A DNA stretch of 64,000 nucleotides from Rivibacter subsaxonicus (GCF_004217215.1 NZ_SHKP01000005.1:749501-813500); one strand, 5' to 3'; positions 34,555 to 43,127 are shown, counted from the first letter of the stretch. Program-made: numbers and translations. The notes: a model not told the origin generated them from the letters alone.

Positions 34555-35112
34555 ATGGCGTCAGAGATGAACGACCGCTACTCCGGCACGGCCATTGCGC
34601 TGCACTGGCTGCTGGCGCTGATGATCCTGGGCAGCATGGCGTTCGGCTGGTACATGAGCGGCCTGCCGTTCTCGCCGCAGCGACTCAAGTACTACAACTG
34701 GCACAAGTGGGCCGGCATCACGATCCTGACGCTATCGCTGCTGCGCCTGGCCTGGCGCCTGACGCACCGGCCGCCGCCGTTGTCGGCGCGCATCCAGCGC
34801 GCGATGCCCGGCTGGCAGACCGCCGCCTTCCACACGACGCACCGGCTGATGTACGCGCTGTTCTTCATCGTGCCGCTGCTGGGCTGGGCCTACAGCTCGG
34901 CGGCGGGCTTTCCGATCGTCTGGTTCGGCGTGCTGCCGCTGCCCGACTTCGTGCCCAAGGACAAGGCGCTGTCGGAGGCGATCAAGCCCTTCCACGGCAT
35001 CGCGGCCTACACCCTGCTGGCGCTGGTCGTGCTTCACGTGGCGGCGGCGCTGAAGCACCATTTCGTCGATCGCGACGGTCTGCTGGCCCGTATCGGCCTG
35101 GGCCGCGCCTGA
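34555..35112 (+). CDS. Cytochrome b561
   Basis: A 185-residue inner-membrane dihaem cytochrome with four helices. Haem-ligand histidines are visible in ALHWLLALMILGSMAFGWY, YNWHKWAGITILTLSLLRLA, TTHRLMYALFFIVPLLGWAY and LALVVLHVAAALKHHF. It likely passes electrons between quinol and periplasmic acceptors. ATG at 34555 (MASEMNDRYSG) is used; ATG at 34567 is an equal alternative. It is followed 15 bases later by a YceI gene, an arrangement seen often (b561–YceI), which suggests a shared role in isoprenoid-quinone or acid/oxidative stress functions. The gene precedes the first two of three YceI paralogues. Confidence 0.92.
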   Translation: MASEMNDRYSGTAIALHWLLALMILGSMAFGWYMSGLPFSPQRLKYYNWHKWAGITILTLSLLRLAWRLTHRPPPLSARIQRAMPGWQTAAFHTTHRLMYALFFIVPLLGWAYSSAAGFPIVWFGVLPLPDFVPKDKALSEAIKPFHGIAAYTLLALVVLHVAAALKHHFVDRDGLLARIGLGRA

Positions 35113-35127
35113 ATTCAAGGACTCCGG

Positions 35128-35709
35128 ATGAAGACCCTGCTCACCCTCGGCCTGGCGCTCGGCGCCAGCGTCGCCCTGCTTGCCGCGCCGGCGCCGGCCT
35201 GCGCGCAGGTCGCCAAGCTCGTTCCCGCGCAGAGCGAGGTGAGCTTCTCGGTCAAGCAGATGGGCGTGCCGGTCGAGGGCAAGTTCACGCGCTTCGACGC
35301 CCAGGTCCAGCTCGACCCGAAGAAGCCCGAGACCGGCAAGGTCGGCTTCACGATCGACATCGCCAGCGCGACGATGGGCAACGACGAGAGCGACGCCGAG
35401 CTGCCGAAGGCGCCCTGGTTCAACACCGCCAAGTTCCCGCAGGCCACCTTCCAGTCGAGCGCCATCAAGGCCGTCGGGCCGGGCAAGTTCGAGGTCGCCG
35501 GCAAGCTTTCGATCAAGGGCAATGTGCGCGACGTGGTGGTGCCGGTGACGCTGAGCCAGTCCGGCGCCAACAGCGTGGCGACCGGAGGCTTCGCGATCAA
35601 GCGCCTCGAGTTCAAGATCGGCGAAGGCGAATGGACCGACACCTCGATGGTCGCCAACGACGTGCAGGTGAAGTTCAAGCTCGCCCTCAGCGGCATGCCG
35701 CCGCTGTAG
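35128..35709 (+). CDS. YceI family periplasmic lipid-binding protein (copy 1)
   Basis: A 193-residue lipocalin-like protein with a Sec signal ending near AQVAKL. The mature part shows the YceI pattern: LVPAQSEVSFSVKQMGVPVE, then GKFTRFDAQVQLDPKKPETG, a DIASATMGNDESDAELP loop, PWFNTAKFPQATFQSSAI and the long strand region that follows. Members bind a long isoprenoid tail, probably ubiquinone-like, in the periplasm. In this copy the substrate-pocket segment is the variant MGVPVEGKF instead of the HFGTSTLRGRF seen in copies 2 and 3, so it belongs to a different sub-branch. It is encoded with cytochrome b561 and followed by copy 2 after 34 bases. Confidence 0.92.
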   Translation: MKTLLTLGLALGASVALLAAPAPACAQVAKLVPAQSEVSFSVKQMGVPVEGKFTRFDAQVQLDPKKPETGKVGFTIDIASATMGNDESDAELPKAPWFNTAKFPQATFQSSAIKAVGPGKFEVAGKLSIKGNVRDVVVPVTLSQSGANSVATGGFAIKRLEFKIGEGEWTDTSMVANDVQVKFKLALSGMPPL

Positions 35710-35743
35710 GTTCGACCCCTTTCCCACCCCGGAGATAGCCAAG

Positions 35744-36310
35744 ATGAAGAAGTCCCTGACCCTGCTCGCCCTTGCCGCGGCCGCCTTTGCCGTCCAGGCC
35801 CAGAGCGCGAGCTACGCGATCGACCCGACGCACACCTTCGTGACCTTCGAGGCCACGCACTTCGGCACCTCGACGCTGCGCGGCCGCTTCGACAAGAAGG
35901 AAGGCTCGGTCCAGTTCGACCGCACCGCCAAGACCGGCAAGGCCGAGATCAGCTTCGACATGAGCTCGGTCAGCACCGGCGTGCCGCAGCTCGACAAGCA
36001 CCTCGCGAGCAAGGACTTCTTCAACGTTGCCGAGTTCCCGACCGCCAAGTTCGTCGGCGACAAGTTCGCCTTCAATGGCGACAAGGTGAGCGAGGTGTCG
36101 GGCACGCTGACGATGCTCGGCAAGACCAACCCGGTCACGCTCAAGGCCAACCGCTTCAACTGTTTCGACCATCCGATGCTCAAGCGCGAGGTCTGCGGCG
36201 GCGACTTCGAGACCACCATCCAGCGCAGCCAGTGGGGCAGCGGCTACGGCCTGCCCGGCATTCCGGACAACATCCGGCTGCTGATCCAGGTCGAGGCGAT
36301 CAAGCAGTAA
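35744..36310 (+). CDS. YceI family periplasmic lipid-binding protein (copy 2)
   Basis: A 188-residue paralogue with signal MKKSLTLLALAAAAFAVQAQ. Typical YceI features are SYAIDPTHTFVTFEATHFGT, STLRGRFDKKEGSVQFDRTA, and the end WGSGYGLPGIPDNIRLLIQV. A cysteine pair (NRFNCFDHPMLKREVCGGDF) is shared with copy 3, where it reads RFGCRPDPASGRERCGGDF; it probably forms a disulfide. The RBS GGAGATA precedes ATG at 35744. It is probably the last gene of the b561–YceI–YceI operon, ending in the hairpin at 36333-36360. Confidence 0.93.
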   Translation: MKKSLTLLALAAAAFAVQAQSASYAIDPTHTFVTFEATHFGTSTLRGRFDKKEGSVQFDRTAKTGKAEISFDMSSVSTGVPQLDKHLASKDFFNVAEFPTAKFVGDKFAFNGDKVSEVSGTLTMLGKTNPVTLKANRFNCFDHPMLKREVCGGDFETTIQRSQWGSGYGLPGIPDNIRLLIQVEAIKQ

Positions 36311-36332
36311 GCGAGTCCTGCTTCCGAATGCA

Positions 36333-36360
36333 CGGCCACCTGCGGGTGGCCGCTTTCGTT
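36333..36360. terminator. Rho-independent terminator between convergent genes
   Basis: CGGCCACC–TGCG–GGTGGCCG is an 8-bp perfect stem with a TGCG tetraloop followed by a T-rich run (CTTTCGTT). It lies 22 bases after the YceI copy 2 stop and 12 bases before the stop of the convergent kinase gene. Confidence 0.75.
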
Positions 36361-36372
36361 CCTGCCACGGGA

Positions 36373-38160
36373 TCAGGACGCGGCCGAGGCCAGGAAGCGT
36401 TGCATCACCGCCGCCAGTTGCTCGGGGTGCAGCGGCTTGGCGATGTGCTCGTCCATGCCGGCGGCGAGGCTGCGGGCGCGGTCGTCGGCAAAGGCGCTGG
36501 CGGTCAGGGCGACGATCGCCACCGGCGGCCAGCCCTCGTTGAGCTCGATCGCGCGGATACGACGCGAGGCCTCGAAGCCGTCGAGCACCGGCATCTGGCA
36601 GTCCATCAGCACGGCGTCCGGGCGCCATTCGCGGAAGCGGTCCACGCACTGGGCGCCGTCGCAGGCGACTTCGACCACCAGGCCGAGCCGTTCCAGCTCG
36701 GCGCGTGCGACCAGCGCGTTGACCGGGTTGTCTTCGGCCACCAGCACCCGGCCCTGCAGCGTCACGGCCGCCGGCGCGCGGCCGGGCGGCCGTGCCTTGG
36801 TCGGTGCCAGCGCGGCGTCGAAGCTGAAGCACGAGCCGCCACCGGGGGCGCTGCGCACGCAGATGTCGCCGCCCATCGCGCGCGCCAGCTGGCGCGAGAT
36901 CGTCAGGCCCAGTCCGCTGCCGGCGTGGCGCCGGGTGTTGCCGCGGTCGACCTGGTAGAAGGCTTCGAAGATTCGCTGCTGCTCGGCGATGTCGATGCCG
37001 GGGCCGTTGTCGCTGACCTCGACGTGCACGCGGTCCGCATCGCGCCAGGCCCGCACACTGACTTCGCCGGCGTCGCTGAACTTGATGGCGTTGCCGACCA
37101 GGTTGTGCAGCACCTGGCGCACCCGGGCGCCGTCGCCCTGCACCCAGTGCGGTCGCGGCAGCTCGAGTTCGAGCTGCAGCGTCAGGCGCTTGTCGGCGGC
37201 CGCGGCGGAGCCGAGCGCCACCACGTCGTCGATGGCTTGCGAGAGGTCGAAGGGCGCGGCCACCAGTTCGAGCCGGCCGGCCTCGACGCGGGCCACGTCG
37301 AGCACGTCGTTGATCAGCGCCAGCAGGTGCTCGCCCGAACGCTCGATCAGCGCCAGGCGCGAGATCGCCCGCTCCTCGACGCCGCGCGCCGCGCTCTCGC
37401 GCCGCAGCTCGCGCGTGAGCCCGAGCACGCCGTTGAGCGGCGTGCGCATCTCGTGGCTCATGTTGGCGAGGAACTGGCTCTTGGCCTGGCTCGACTGCTC
37501 GGCCATCTGCTTGGCTGCGATGTTCTCGCGCACCAGCTCGGCGCTGTTGAAGCGAAGCCGCAGCAGCTCGACGATGCGCCGCTCGGCCTTCCAGGCCTCG
37601 AGCGCCATCGCGATCGTGAACAGCGCCAGTCCGGCGCCACCGATCAGTCCGAGCTGCGACTCGTGCATGAACTGGTACAGCGTCGCGGGCACGGTCAGCA
37701 CCAGCAGGAACAGCAGGCTGGTGTTGAAGCGAGCCTGCAGCACCAGCATGCCGACGGCAGCCACGCCGATGATCGCGGCCAGCAAAGCCGCGCTGACGCT
37801 GCCACGGACCACCGGCATCAGCAGGGTGCCCATCAGGCTCCAGACGATGGCGTCGATCAGCAGCGCCTGGTGAAAGCGCCGCAGCCAGCGTTGGGGGTCG
37901 TCGCGTCGGCGCCGGCGGTACAGCACCACCAAGCCCAGGCGCAGCAGCGCGGTTGCCACCTTCAGCCCGAGCCAGGACCAGAGCAGCGCGGCCGCCTGGT
38001 GCTCGCGCAGGTAGAGGCAGACCACGGCGGCGAACAGCAGGCCGAGCACCGTCGCCGTCATCGCATGCTCGTAGAGCATCCGTACCCGCTCGGCGTCGAC
38101 CCGCTCGTCGAGCGAGGGTGTGGACGAGACCGGCAGGGCAACAGGCGGGAGCGAATGCAT
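36373..38160 (-). CDS. Hybrid sensor histidine kinase/response regulator
   Basis: A 595-residue membrane kinase. Residues ~35-190 form a membrane sensor with about six helices and little outside the membrane. A short linker leads to the HisKA domain with phospho-His236 (LANMSHEMRTPLNGVLGL). The HATPase domain follows (NLVGNAIKFSD, SDNGPGIDIAEQ, HAGSGLGLTISRQLARAMGG), then a C-terminal receiver domain with acceptor Asp520 (AVLMDCQMPVLDGFEASRR) and the conserved late Lys (IAKPL). There is no output domain and no adjacent regulator, so it must signal to an unlinked partner or Hpt protein. It lies between YceI copies 2 and 3. The signal sensed is unknown, perhaps membrane or quinone state. Confidence 0.92.
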   Translation of the reverse strand: MHSLPPVALPVSSTPSLDERVDAERVRMLYEHAMTATVLGLLFAAVVCLYLREHQAAALLWSWLGLKVATALLRLGLVVLYRRRRRDDPQRWLRRFHQALLIDAIVWSLMGTLLMPVVRGSVSAALLAAIIGVAAVGMLVLQARFNTSLLFLLVLTVPATLYQFMHESQLGLIGGAGLALFTIAMALEAWKAERRIVELLRLRFNSAELVRENIAAKQMAEQSSQAKSQFLANMSHEMRTPLNGVLGLTRELRRESAARGVEERAISRLALIERSGEHLLALINDVLDVARVEAGRLELVAAPFDLSQAIDDVVALGSAAAADKRLTLQLELELPRPHWVQGDGARVRQVLHNLVGNAIKFSDAGEVSVRAWRDADRVHVEVSDNGPGIDIAEQQRIFEAFYQVDRGNTRRHAGSGLGLTISRQLARAMGGDICVRSAPGGGSCFSFDAALAPTKARPPGRAPAAVTLQGRVLVAEDNPVNALVARAELERLGLVVEVACDGAQCVDRFREWRPDAVLMDCQMPVLDGFEASRRIRAIELNEGWPPVAIVALTASAFADDRARSLAAGMDEHIAKPLHPEQLAAVMQRFLASAAS

Positions 38161-38290
38161 CTTGGTCTACGGCGGCGCCTTGCGGATCATTCTGCGCCGA
38201 CCTTGGCGATGATCGCGCAGCCGGCGTCCGGGTGGCGGTGTTGGCCGACGCGCCCGCGGGGTCGCTGTGGCGCTGTGGCATCGTTCACCC

Positions 38291-38890
38291 ATGATGACGA
38301 GAGTTCTTCCCGGCCGGCCGTGGTACGCGGCCACCCTGGCGCTGCTGCTTGCCGCCCCGGTGGTGGCGGCCGCCGAGCCGGTCGACTACGTGCTCGATCC
38401 GGAGCGCAGCTGGGTGCAGTTCGAGTTGCTGCACTTCGGCACCTCGACGATCCGCGGTCGCCTGGGGCCGGCGCGCGGCGTCGTCAGCCTCGACCCAGCG
38501 GCCGGGCGTGGCGAGATCAGCATCGAGCTCGACACCAGGACGCTCAGCACCGGACTGCCGATCTTCGATGCCCGCATCCGTCGCCCCGACCTGCTCGCGA
38601 CCGAGGAATACCCCGTGGCTTGGTTCGTCTCGCGCAACCTGCAACTGGATCCGCGTGGCGGCGTGCGCAGCGCGACTGGCGAGCTGACGCTGCGGGGTGC
38701 GAGCCTGCCGCTGCGACTGGAGGCCGAGCGCTTCGGTTGCCGGCCCGATCCGGCGAGCGGGCGCGAGCGCTGCGGCGGCGACTTCGTCGGCCGGCTGCGG
38801 CGCAGCGAGGCCGGCATGAGCTTCGGCCAGCCCTTCGTCGGCGACGAGGTGACGCTGCGGATCCAGGTCGAGGCGCTGCGCCAGCCGTGA
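38291..38890 (+). CDS. YceI family periplasmic lipid-binding protein (copy 3)
   Basis: A ~199-residue third YceI paralogue with signal MMTRVLPGRPWYAATLALLL (cleavage near VAAAEP). The pocket motif FELLHFGTSTIRGRLGPARG and the cysteine pair match copy 2, so these two are closer to each other than to copy 1. ATG at 38291 is preferred; a GTG at 38267 is in frame but lengthens the signal. It is divergent from the hybrid kinase (131 bases), which leaves room for a shared promoter, and is followed by the LytS-like kinase gene. Three YceI proteins within 4 kb is unusual. Confidence 0.9.
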   Translation: MMTRVLPGRPWYAATLALLLAAPVVAAAEPVDYVLDPERSWVQFELLHFGTSTIRGRLGPARGVVSLDPAAGRGEISIELDTRTLSTGLPIFDARIRRPDLLATEEYPVAWFVSRNLQLDPRGGVRSATGELTLRGASLPLRLEAERFGCRPDPASGRERCGGDFVGRLRRSEAGMSFGQPFVGDEVTLRIQVEALRQP

Positions 38891-39004
38891 GTGCTGGCCA
38901 GCCTGCCCCCGGACTGTCGCGCAGCGCTGCAGTCCGTCGGCCGCAGCGCGCGGTGCGTCGCAGCGCCGTCGCCGGCCCCCGGCCGGGCCCGTAGAGTGCC
39001 GGAC

Positions 39005-40456
39005 ATGGACAACGCCAACCCTTCCCTGCGTCCCGCCGCCGCCAGCGGCTGGGAGCGTTTCAGAGCTGCCAGCGTGCGCGCCTTTCATGTCTACGCCACC
39101 TGGCTGGTCGGCATCAGCTGGTGGCGCTTCGCGCTGCTGTCGATCCTGCTGCTGATCGCCGCCGGCGTGCTGAGCAACCTGCCGCCGTTCAGCTGGACCA
39201 TCACGCACGAGGTGCACTCGAAGCCGCCGGTTCGGGTGGCGCTGCCGACGCCGCCGAAGCCGCCCGAGCCGCCGGCCCGGGCGAAGAAGGAGCCGTTGAT
39301 CAAGATCGAGAAGAACCGCGGCGAGGGCACCGGCGTCGAGATCAGCATCGACGAGAAGGGCGTGCGAATCCAGCCCGGCGTCGGCAAGGCGGAGAGGGCG
39401 GCGTCGGCCGCCGACGCCGCGGCGTCGGCCGCGTCGGCCGCGGCGTCGGCGGCCGAAGGCTCGCGCGACATCAGGATCGTGCTGCCGCCGGGTGCCACCA
39501 GCGACGCGGTCAAGGCCGCGGTCGAGGAGGCGCGCTCGGAGATCAACGCGGCGATCGAGGAAGCCAGGCGCGATGCCGAAGAGGCGCTGCGCGACGCCGA
39601 GGAGGCCCGGCGAGATGCCGAGCAGGCCGCGATGGACGCCGCCGAGGCCCTGGGCCAGCCGCATACCCGCATCGAGCGGGTCAGCATGGGCGAGTTCCTG
39701 CCGCAGTTGGCGCTGCTGTGGATCGTCGGCTCGATCATCATCAAGAGCACCTACAAGAGCCGCATCCAGGCCGAGGTCAAGGCGGCCCAGGCGACCGAGG
39801 TGGCGGAGTCCGAGTCGCTCAAGCGCCAGGTCATCGAGGCGCGGATGGCGGCGATGCAGGCCCAGGTCGAGCCACACTTCCTGTTCAACACGCTGGCCTC
39901 GATCGACCACCTGATCGAGACCGACGCCAGCCGCGCCAGCCGCATGCAGAAGAACCTGATCGCGCTGCTGCGCGCCAGCATGCCGACGCTGCGCGAGGCC
40001 AACGCCAGCGGCACCCGCGACCTCGGCCGCGAGCTGAGCGTGATCCGGCCCTACCTCGAGATCCTGAAGGTGCGCATGGAAGACCGGCTGGCCTTCAGCA
40101 TCGACGTGCCCGAGGGTCTGCTGTCGGCCGAGTTCCCGCCGATGATGCTGCAGTCGATCGTCGAGAACGCGATCAAGCATGGCCTGGAACCCAAGGCCGA
40201 GGGCGGCCACCTGGGCATCAAGGCCGAGATCCTGCACGGCAAGCTGGCGATCACCGTGACCGACACCGGCCTCGGTTTCGGCAAGGCGGCGACCGCCGGC
40301 ACCGGCACCGGCCTGGCCAACATCCGCGAGCGCCTGCAACTGCTCTACGGCAACAAGGCGCAGCTCAAGATCACCGAGAACACCCCGAGCGGCACGATCG
40401 TCAGCATCGTCGTGCCCTACATCCTGAGGACCGAGCAGGAGGACGCCGCCGCATGA
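39005..40456 (+). CDS. LytS-like sensor histidine kinase with large periplasmic coiled segment
   Basis: A 483-residue kinase of the His_kinase/LytS type. TM1 (~41-60) and TM2 (~231-247) flank a ~170-residue periplasmic part. It consists of a Pro-rich segment, a small strand region (VEISIDEKGVRIQPGVGK), an Ala/Ser run at ~130-150 and a perfect heptad helix at ~183-216 in which seven-residue units such as AEEALRD and AEEARRD repeat. The cytoplasmic core has phospho-His291 (AQVEPHFLFNTLASIDHLIE), NAIKHGLEPKAEGG, TDTGLGFG and GTGLANIRERLQLLYG. The stop overlaps the start of a small membrane-protein gene (ATGA), with the LytTR regulator next. The operon order kinase–membrane protein–regulator is uncommon. 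Confidence 0.92.
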   Translation: MDNANPSLRPAAASGWERFRAASVRAFHVYATWLVGISWWRFALLSILLLIAAGVLSNLPPFSWTITHEVHSKPPVRVALPTPPKPPEPPARAKKEPLIKIEKNRGEGTGVEISIDEKGVRIQPGVGKAERAASAADAAASAASAAASAAEGSRDIRIVLPPGATSDAVKAAVEEARSEINAAIEEARRDAEEALRDAEEARRDAEQAAMDAAEALGQPHTRIERVSMGEFLPQLALLWIVGSIIIKSTYKSRIQAEVKAAQATEVAESESLKRQVIEARMAAMQAQVEPHFLFNTLASIDHLIETDASRASRMQKNLIALLRASMPTLREANASGTRDLGRELSVIRPYLEILKVRMEDRLAFSIDVPEGLLSAEFPPMMLQSIVENAIKHGLEPKAEGGHLGIKAEILHGKLAITVTDTGLGFGKAATAGTGTGLANIRERLQLLYGNKAQLKITENTPSGTIVSIVVPYILRTEQEDAAA

Positions 40457-40956
40457 ACGCCGACTTCCAGACCCCGGCCATGGCCGCGCCAGCGGCGGCC
40501 ACTGTGATCCCGACCGCGCTGGCGCGGCGCTGGCCGAAGCTGCTGCTCGCCCTCACGCTGGTCGGGGTGCTGGTGGCCGGCCTGATGCTGTGGCTGGTTG
40601 CTGACCTGCGCCACAGCCTGGCGCAGGCGCCGATCTACGTGTCGATCAACGATTTCGAGGTGGAGCCCGGCATGTTGCTGTCCCAACTGAGCCCGATCGA
40701 GCAGGTGTTCGCCCTGGCCGCGCTGGCCGGCTCGCTGCTGCTGGTGGCGGTGCTCGTGCCGGTGCTGCTGCTGTTGATGGTCGGCGGCGTGGTGCTTGCG
40801 GTCCTGCTGGCGCTGGCGCTGGGCATCGGCCTGCCGCTGCTGGCGGTGTTCGGCGTGCTGGCCGTGCTGGCGTCGCCACTGCTGCTGCTCGGCTGGCTAG
40901 TCTGGCGGCTGGTGCGCGGCGGCCCGGCACCGGCGGCGCCGGCGGCGGCGAACTAG
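40453..40956 (+). CDS. Small membrane protein between kinase and response regulator
   Basis: A 167-residue integral membrane protein. TM1 is at ~28-50 (LLLALTLVGVLVAGLMLWLV), followed by a ~35-residue external segment (APIYVSINDFEVEPGMLLSQ). Two or three very hydrophobic helices fill ~85-155 (LLLVAVLVPVLLLLMVGGVV). It ends in an Ala/Pro tail. No family recognised. ATG at 40453 overlaps the kinase stop by four bases, and the regulator starts nine bases after its stop. Its tight coupling suggests it modulates or senses for the kinase, or is a target protected by the system; this is inference. Confidence 0.82.
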   Translation: MNADFQTPAMAAPAAATVIPTALARRWPKLLLALTLVGVLVAGLMLWLVADLRHSLAQAPIYVSINDFEVEPGMLLSQLSPIEQVFALAALAGSLLLVAVLVPVLLLLMVGGVVLAVLLALALGIGLPLLAVFGVLAVLASPLLLLGWLVWRLVRGGPAPAAPAAAN

Positions 40957-40965
40957 GATGGCGGG

Positions 40966-41841
40966 ATGAACAGTCCCCAGACACCAGAAGCGCCGCTGCG
41001 CGCCGTGATTGCCGACGACGAACGCCTGATGCGCGAGCAGCTGCGCGCCCGGCTGGCCGAGGTCTGGCCCGCGCTGCAGATCGTGGCCGAGGCCAAGAAC
41101 GGCCGCGAGGCGGTCGAGCTCGTGGCGCAGCATCGACCCGAACTGGTGTTCCTCGACATCCGCATGCCGGGCATGACCGGCATCGAGGCGGCGCGCGAGA
41201 TCGTGCAGATGGGCAGCGACGGCACTGGCGACGACTGGCCCGGCTGCGAAATCGTCTTCATCACCGCCTACGACGAGTACGCGGTCCAGGCCTTCGAGCA
41301 GGGTGCGGCCGACTACATCCTCAAGCCGGCCGAGCGCGAACGGCTGCTGCGCACGGTGGAGCGCCTGCAGAAGCGGCTGGCGCAGCTTCGGACCGGCGGC
41401 AAGGGGGGTGGCAACGGCAACGGCGGTGATGCCGACGAGACCGTGATGCCCACGCTGCCGATGCAGCAGCTCCTGCATCGCCTGACTGCGCAGATCAATC
41501 CGGCCGGGCTGAAGCCGGCGCTGCGCTGGATCCAGGCAACGGTCGGCCAGAGCATCCAGATGATCCCGGTCGAGGAGGTGCTGTTCTTCATCAGCGACGA
41601 GAAGTACACGCGGGTCCAGACCGCGCAACTCGAGGCGCTGATCCGCAAGCCGATCAAGGAACTGATCGACGAACTCGACCCCGAACTGTTCTGGCAGATC
41701 CATCGCTCGACCCTGGTCAACGCCAAGGCCATCGCCGGCATCACGCGCGACTTCCGCGGCCGCCAGATGGTCAGCGTCAAGGGCCACACCGAGAAACTCG
41801 AGGTCAGCCGGAGCTATACCCAGCTGTTCAAGGGGATGTGA
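40966..41841 (+). CDS. LytTR-family response regulator
   Basis: A 291-residue regulator. The receiver domain (~10-135) has the acidic patch ADDE at 16-19, phospho-acceptor Asp64 (LVFLDIRMPGMTGIEAAREI), and late Thr/Lys in VFITAYDEY and ILKPAERERL. A Gly/Asn-rich linker (GGKGGGNGNGGD) follows. The C-terminal LytTR DNA-binding domain is visible as VEEVLFFISDEKYTRVQTAQ and FWQIHRSTLVNAKAIAGI, ending in LEVSRSYTQLFKGM. It pairs with the upstream LytS-like kinase. LytTR regulators bind tandem ~9-bp direct repeats; I did not find clear ones in the gaps here. ATG at 40966 is well placed. Confidence 0.94.
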   Translation: MNSPQTPEAPLRAVIADDERLMREQLRARLAEVWPALQIVAEAKNGREAVELVAQHRPELVFLDIRMPGMTGIEAAREIVQMGSDGTGDDWPGCEIVFITAYDEYAVQAFEQGAADYILKPAERERLLRTVERLQKRLAQLRTGGKGGGNGNGGDADETVMPTLPMQQLLHRLTAQINPAGLKPALRWIQATVGQSIQMIPVEEVLFFISDEKYTRVQTAQLEALIRKPIKELIDELDPELFWQIHRSTLVNAKAIAGITRDFRGRQMVSVKGHTEKLEVSRSYTQLFKGM

Positions 41842-42018
41842 GGCCGCGGAGCGTGGGGCGAGGGGCCCCGGCACGGGGATCGACCAGCGCAGCGGCCGGG
41901 CGAGCGTCGAGGGCCCAACGGCCCGAGGCGCGAGAGGTGGACCGCAGCGAGCCTGATTGATTTCCCTCCGGCTTGGGCGCGCGCCATACTGCGATCTCCA
42001 AACCTCAAGGAGAGCCCG

Positions 42019-42399
42019 ATGAAGCTGCGTCTTGCAACCTTGTTTCTCTCGGCTGCCGTGCTTGCCGGCTGCGGCACGACGATGGGCCCGGCGGCGCCCG
42101 CCAAGGTAGCCGACGGGATCTACGTGGCCCCCAGCGGCATGACGCTCTACACCCTCGACCGCGACAGCGCCGGCTCCGGCAAGAGCGTCTGCAACGGTCC
42201 CTGCATCGCCAACTGGCCGGCCTTCGGCGCCCCGGCCGATGCCAAGGGCGAGGGCGACTGGAGCGTGGTCACGCGCGACGACGGCACCAAGCAGTGGGCC
42301 TTCCGCGGCAAGCCGCTCTACTTCTGGACCAAGGACACCAAGCCGGGCGACAAGACCGGCGATGGCATCAACGGCGTCTGGCACGTCGTCAAGCCCTGA
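42019..42399 (+). CDS. Small lipoprotein with COG4315-type repeat
   Basis: A 126-residue lipoprotein with lipobox LAGC (Cys18). The mature part has two copies of the secreted-repeat motif known as Lipoprotein_15/COG4315. The first contains APSGMTLYTLDRDSAGSGKS, then CNGPCIANWPAFGAPADA. The second contains TRDDGTKQWAFRGKPLYFWT and KDTKPGDKTGDG. Two cysteines in CNGPC are typical. Function is unknown; the family is common in the envelopes of proteobacteria. ATG at 42019 follows AAGGAG (42007-42012), a strong ribosome site. The gene stands alone and ends just before a bidirectional terminator. Confidence 0.88.
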   Translation: MKLRLATLFLSAAVLAGCGTTMGPAAPAKVADGIYVAPSGMTLYTLDRDSAGSGKSVCNGPCIANWPAFGAPADAKGEGDWSVVTRDDGTKQWAFRGKPLYFWTKDTKPGDKTGDGINGVWHVVKP

Positions 42400-42423
42400 A
42401 GGCTGGCGTCGAACTATGAATCT

Positions 42424-42446
42424 GGGGCCGCGTCAGCGGCCCCTCT
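42424..42446. terminator. Bidirectional terminator hairpin
   Basis: GGGGCCGC–GTCA–GCGGCCCC is a perfect 8-bp stem followed by TCTTC. It fills the 47-base gap between the lipoprotein stop and the stop of the convergent YhhN gene at 42447, so it can serve both transcripts. Confidence 0.65.
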
Positions 42447-43127
42447 TCATCTGCCTCGTGGCGGCAGTGCCAGCGCGATCAGCGCCTGGGCCGACCAGTA
42501 GGTCAGCAGGATCGCCAGCGGTGCCAGTGCGAACGGGGCCGCGAACTTGTTGAAGGCCAGCGTGGCGTCCGAGGCCACGAACAGGGCGCCGCCAATGGCC
42601 GCCGAGCGCGCCGGGCCGTCCGGCTCGGCCAGGGCCCAGCATGTGGCCTGCGCCGCCATGGAGGCCAGCGCCACGACGTAGACCACCACCGGCAGCCGCA
42701 GCGCGCCCGGCACGCCAGGCCACAGCTGCCACAGCAGCAACCCGGCCACCACGGCATAGGCGGCAAAGGCCAGCGGTTTCGCCGCCAGCCGGGTGCTGGC
42801 GGTGAACGCGACCAGGTAGGCCAGGTGGGCGAGCAGGAAGGCGACCAGGCCGATCAGGAAGCCCTCCTTCGGCCACAGCAGCGCAACGTCGCCGACCAGC
42901 GACAGCACGAGGCCGGCGAGGATCGCCGCGCGCCGCCGCGGCAGGCCGCCGCGCTGCCAGGCGCCAGCGATGATCAGGATCGTCGTCAGCGGCTTGGCCA
43001 CGGCCAGCAGCGGCCAGTGACCGAGCAGCGCGGCGGCGATCGCCAGCGCGCCGCTGAGCGCGGCCGCGGCGAGCCAGGGCCAGGCCGGTGGCCGGGGCAC
43101 GGCGGAAGCAGCAGTCGTCATCGTCAT
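42447..43127 (-). CDS. YhhN family membrane protein (lysoplasmalogenase-like)
   Basis: A 226-residue integral membrane protein with about eight helices. It carries the YhhN/TMEM86 family patterns: VAKPLTTILIIAGAW, GLVLSLVGDVALLWPKEGFL with the conserved GD, FLLAHLAYLVAF and ALFVASDATLAFNKFAAPFA with the conserved SD. Animal members cleave the vinyl-ether bond of lysoplasmalogens; bacterial roles are mostly unproven. ATG at 43127 overlaps the Rep stop by one base (TGATG), so it is coupled to the helicase gene, though a functional link is unlikely. A second ATG lies six bases further in. Confidence 0.88.
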   Translation of the reverse strand: MTMTTAASAVPRPPAWPWLAAAALSGALAIAAALLGHWPLLAVAKPLTTILIIAGAWQRGGLPRRRAAILAGLVLSLVGDVALLWPKEGFLIGLVAFLLAHLAYLVAFTASTRLAAKPLAFAAYAVVAGLLLWQLWPGVPGALRLPVVVYVVALASMAAQATCWALAEPDGPARSAAIGGALFVASDATLAFNKFAAPFALAPLAILLTYWSAQALIALALPPRGR

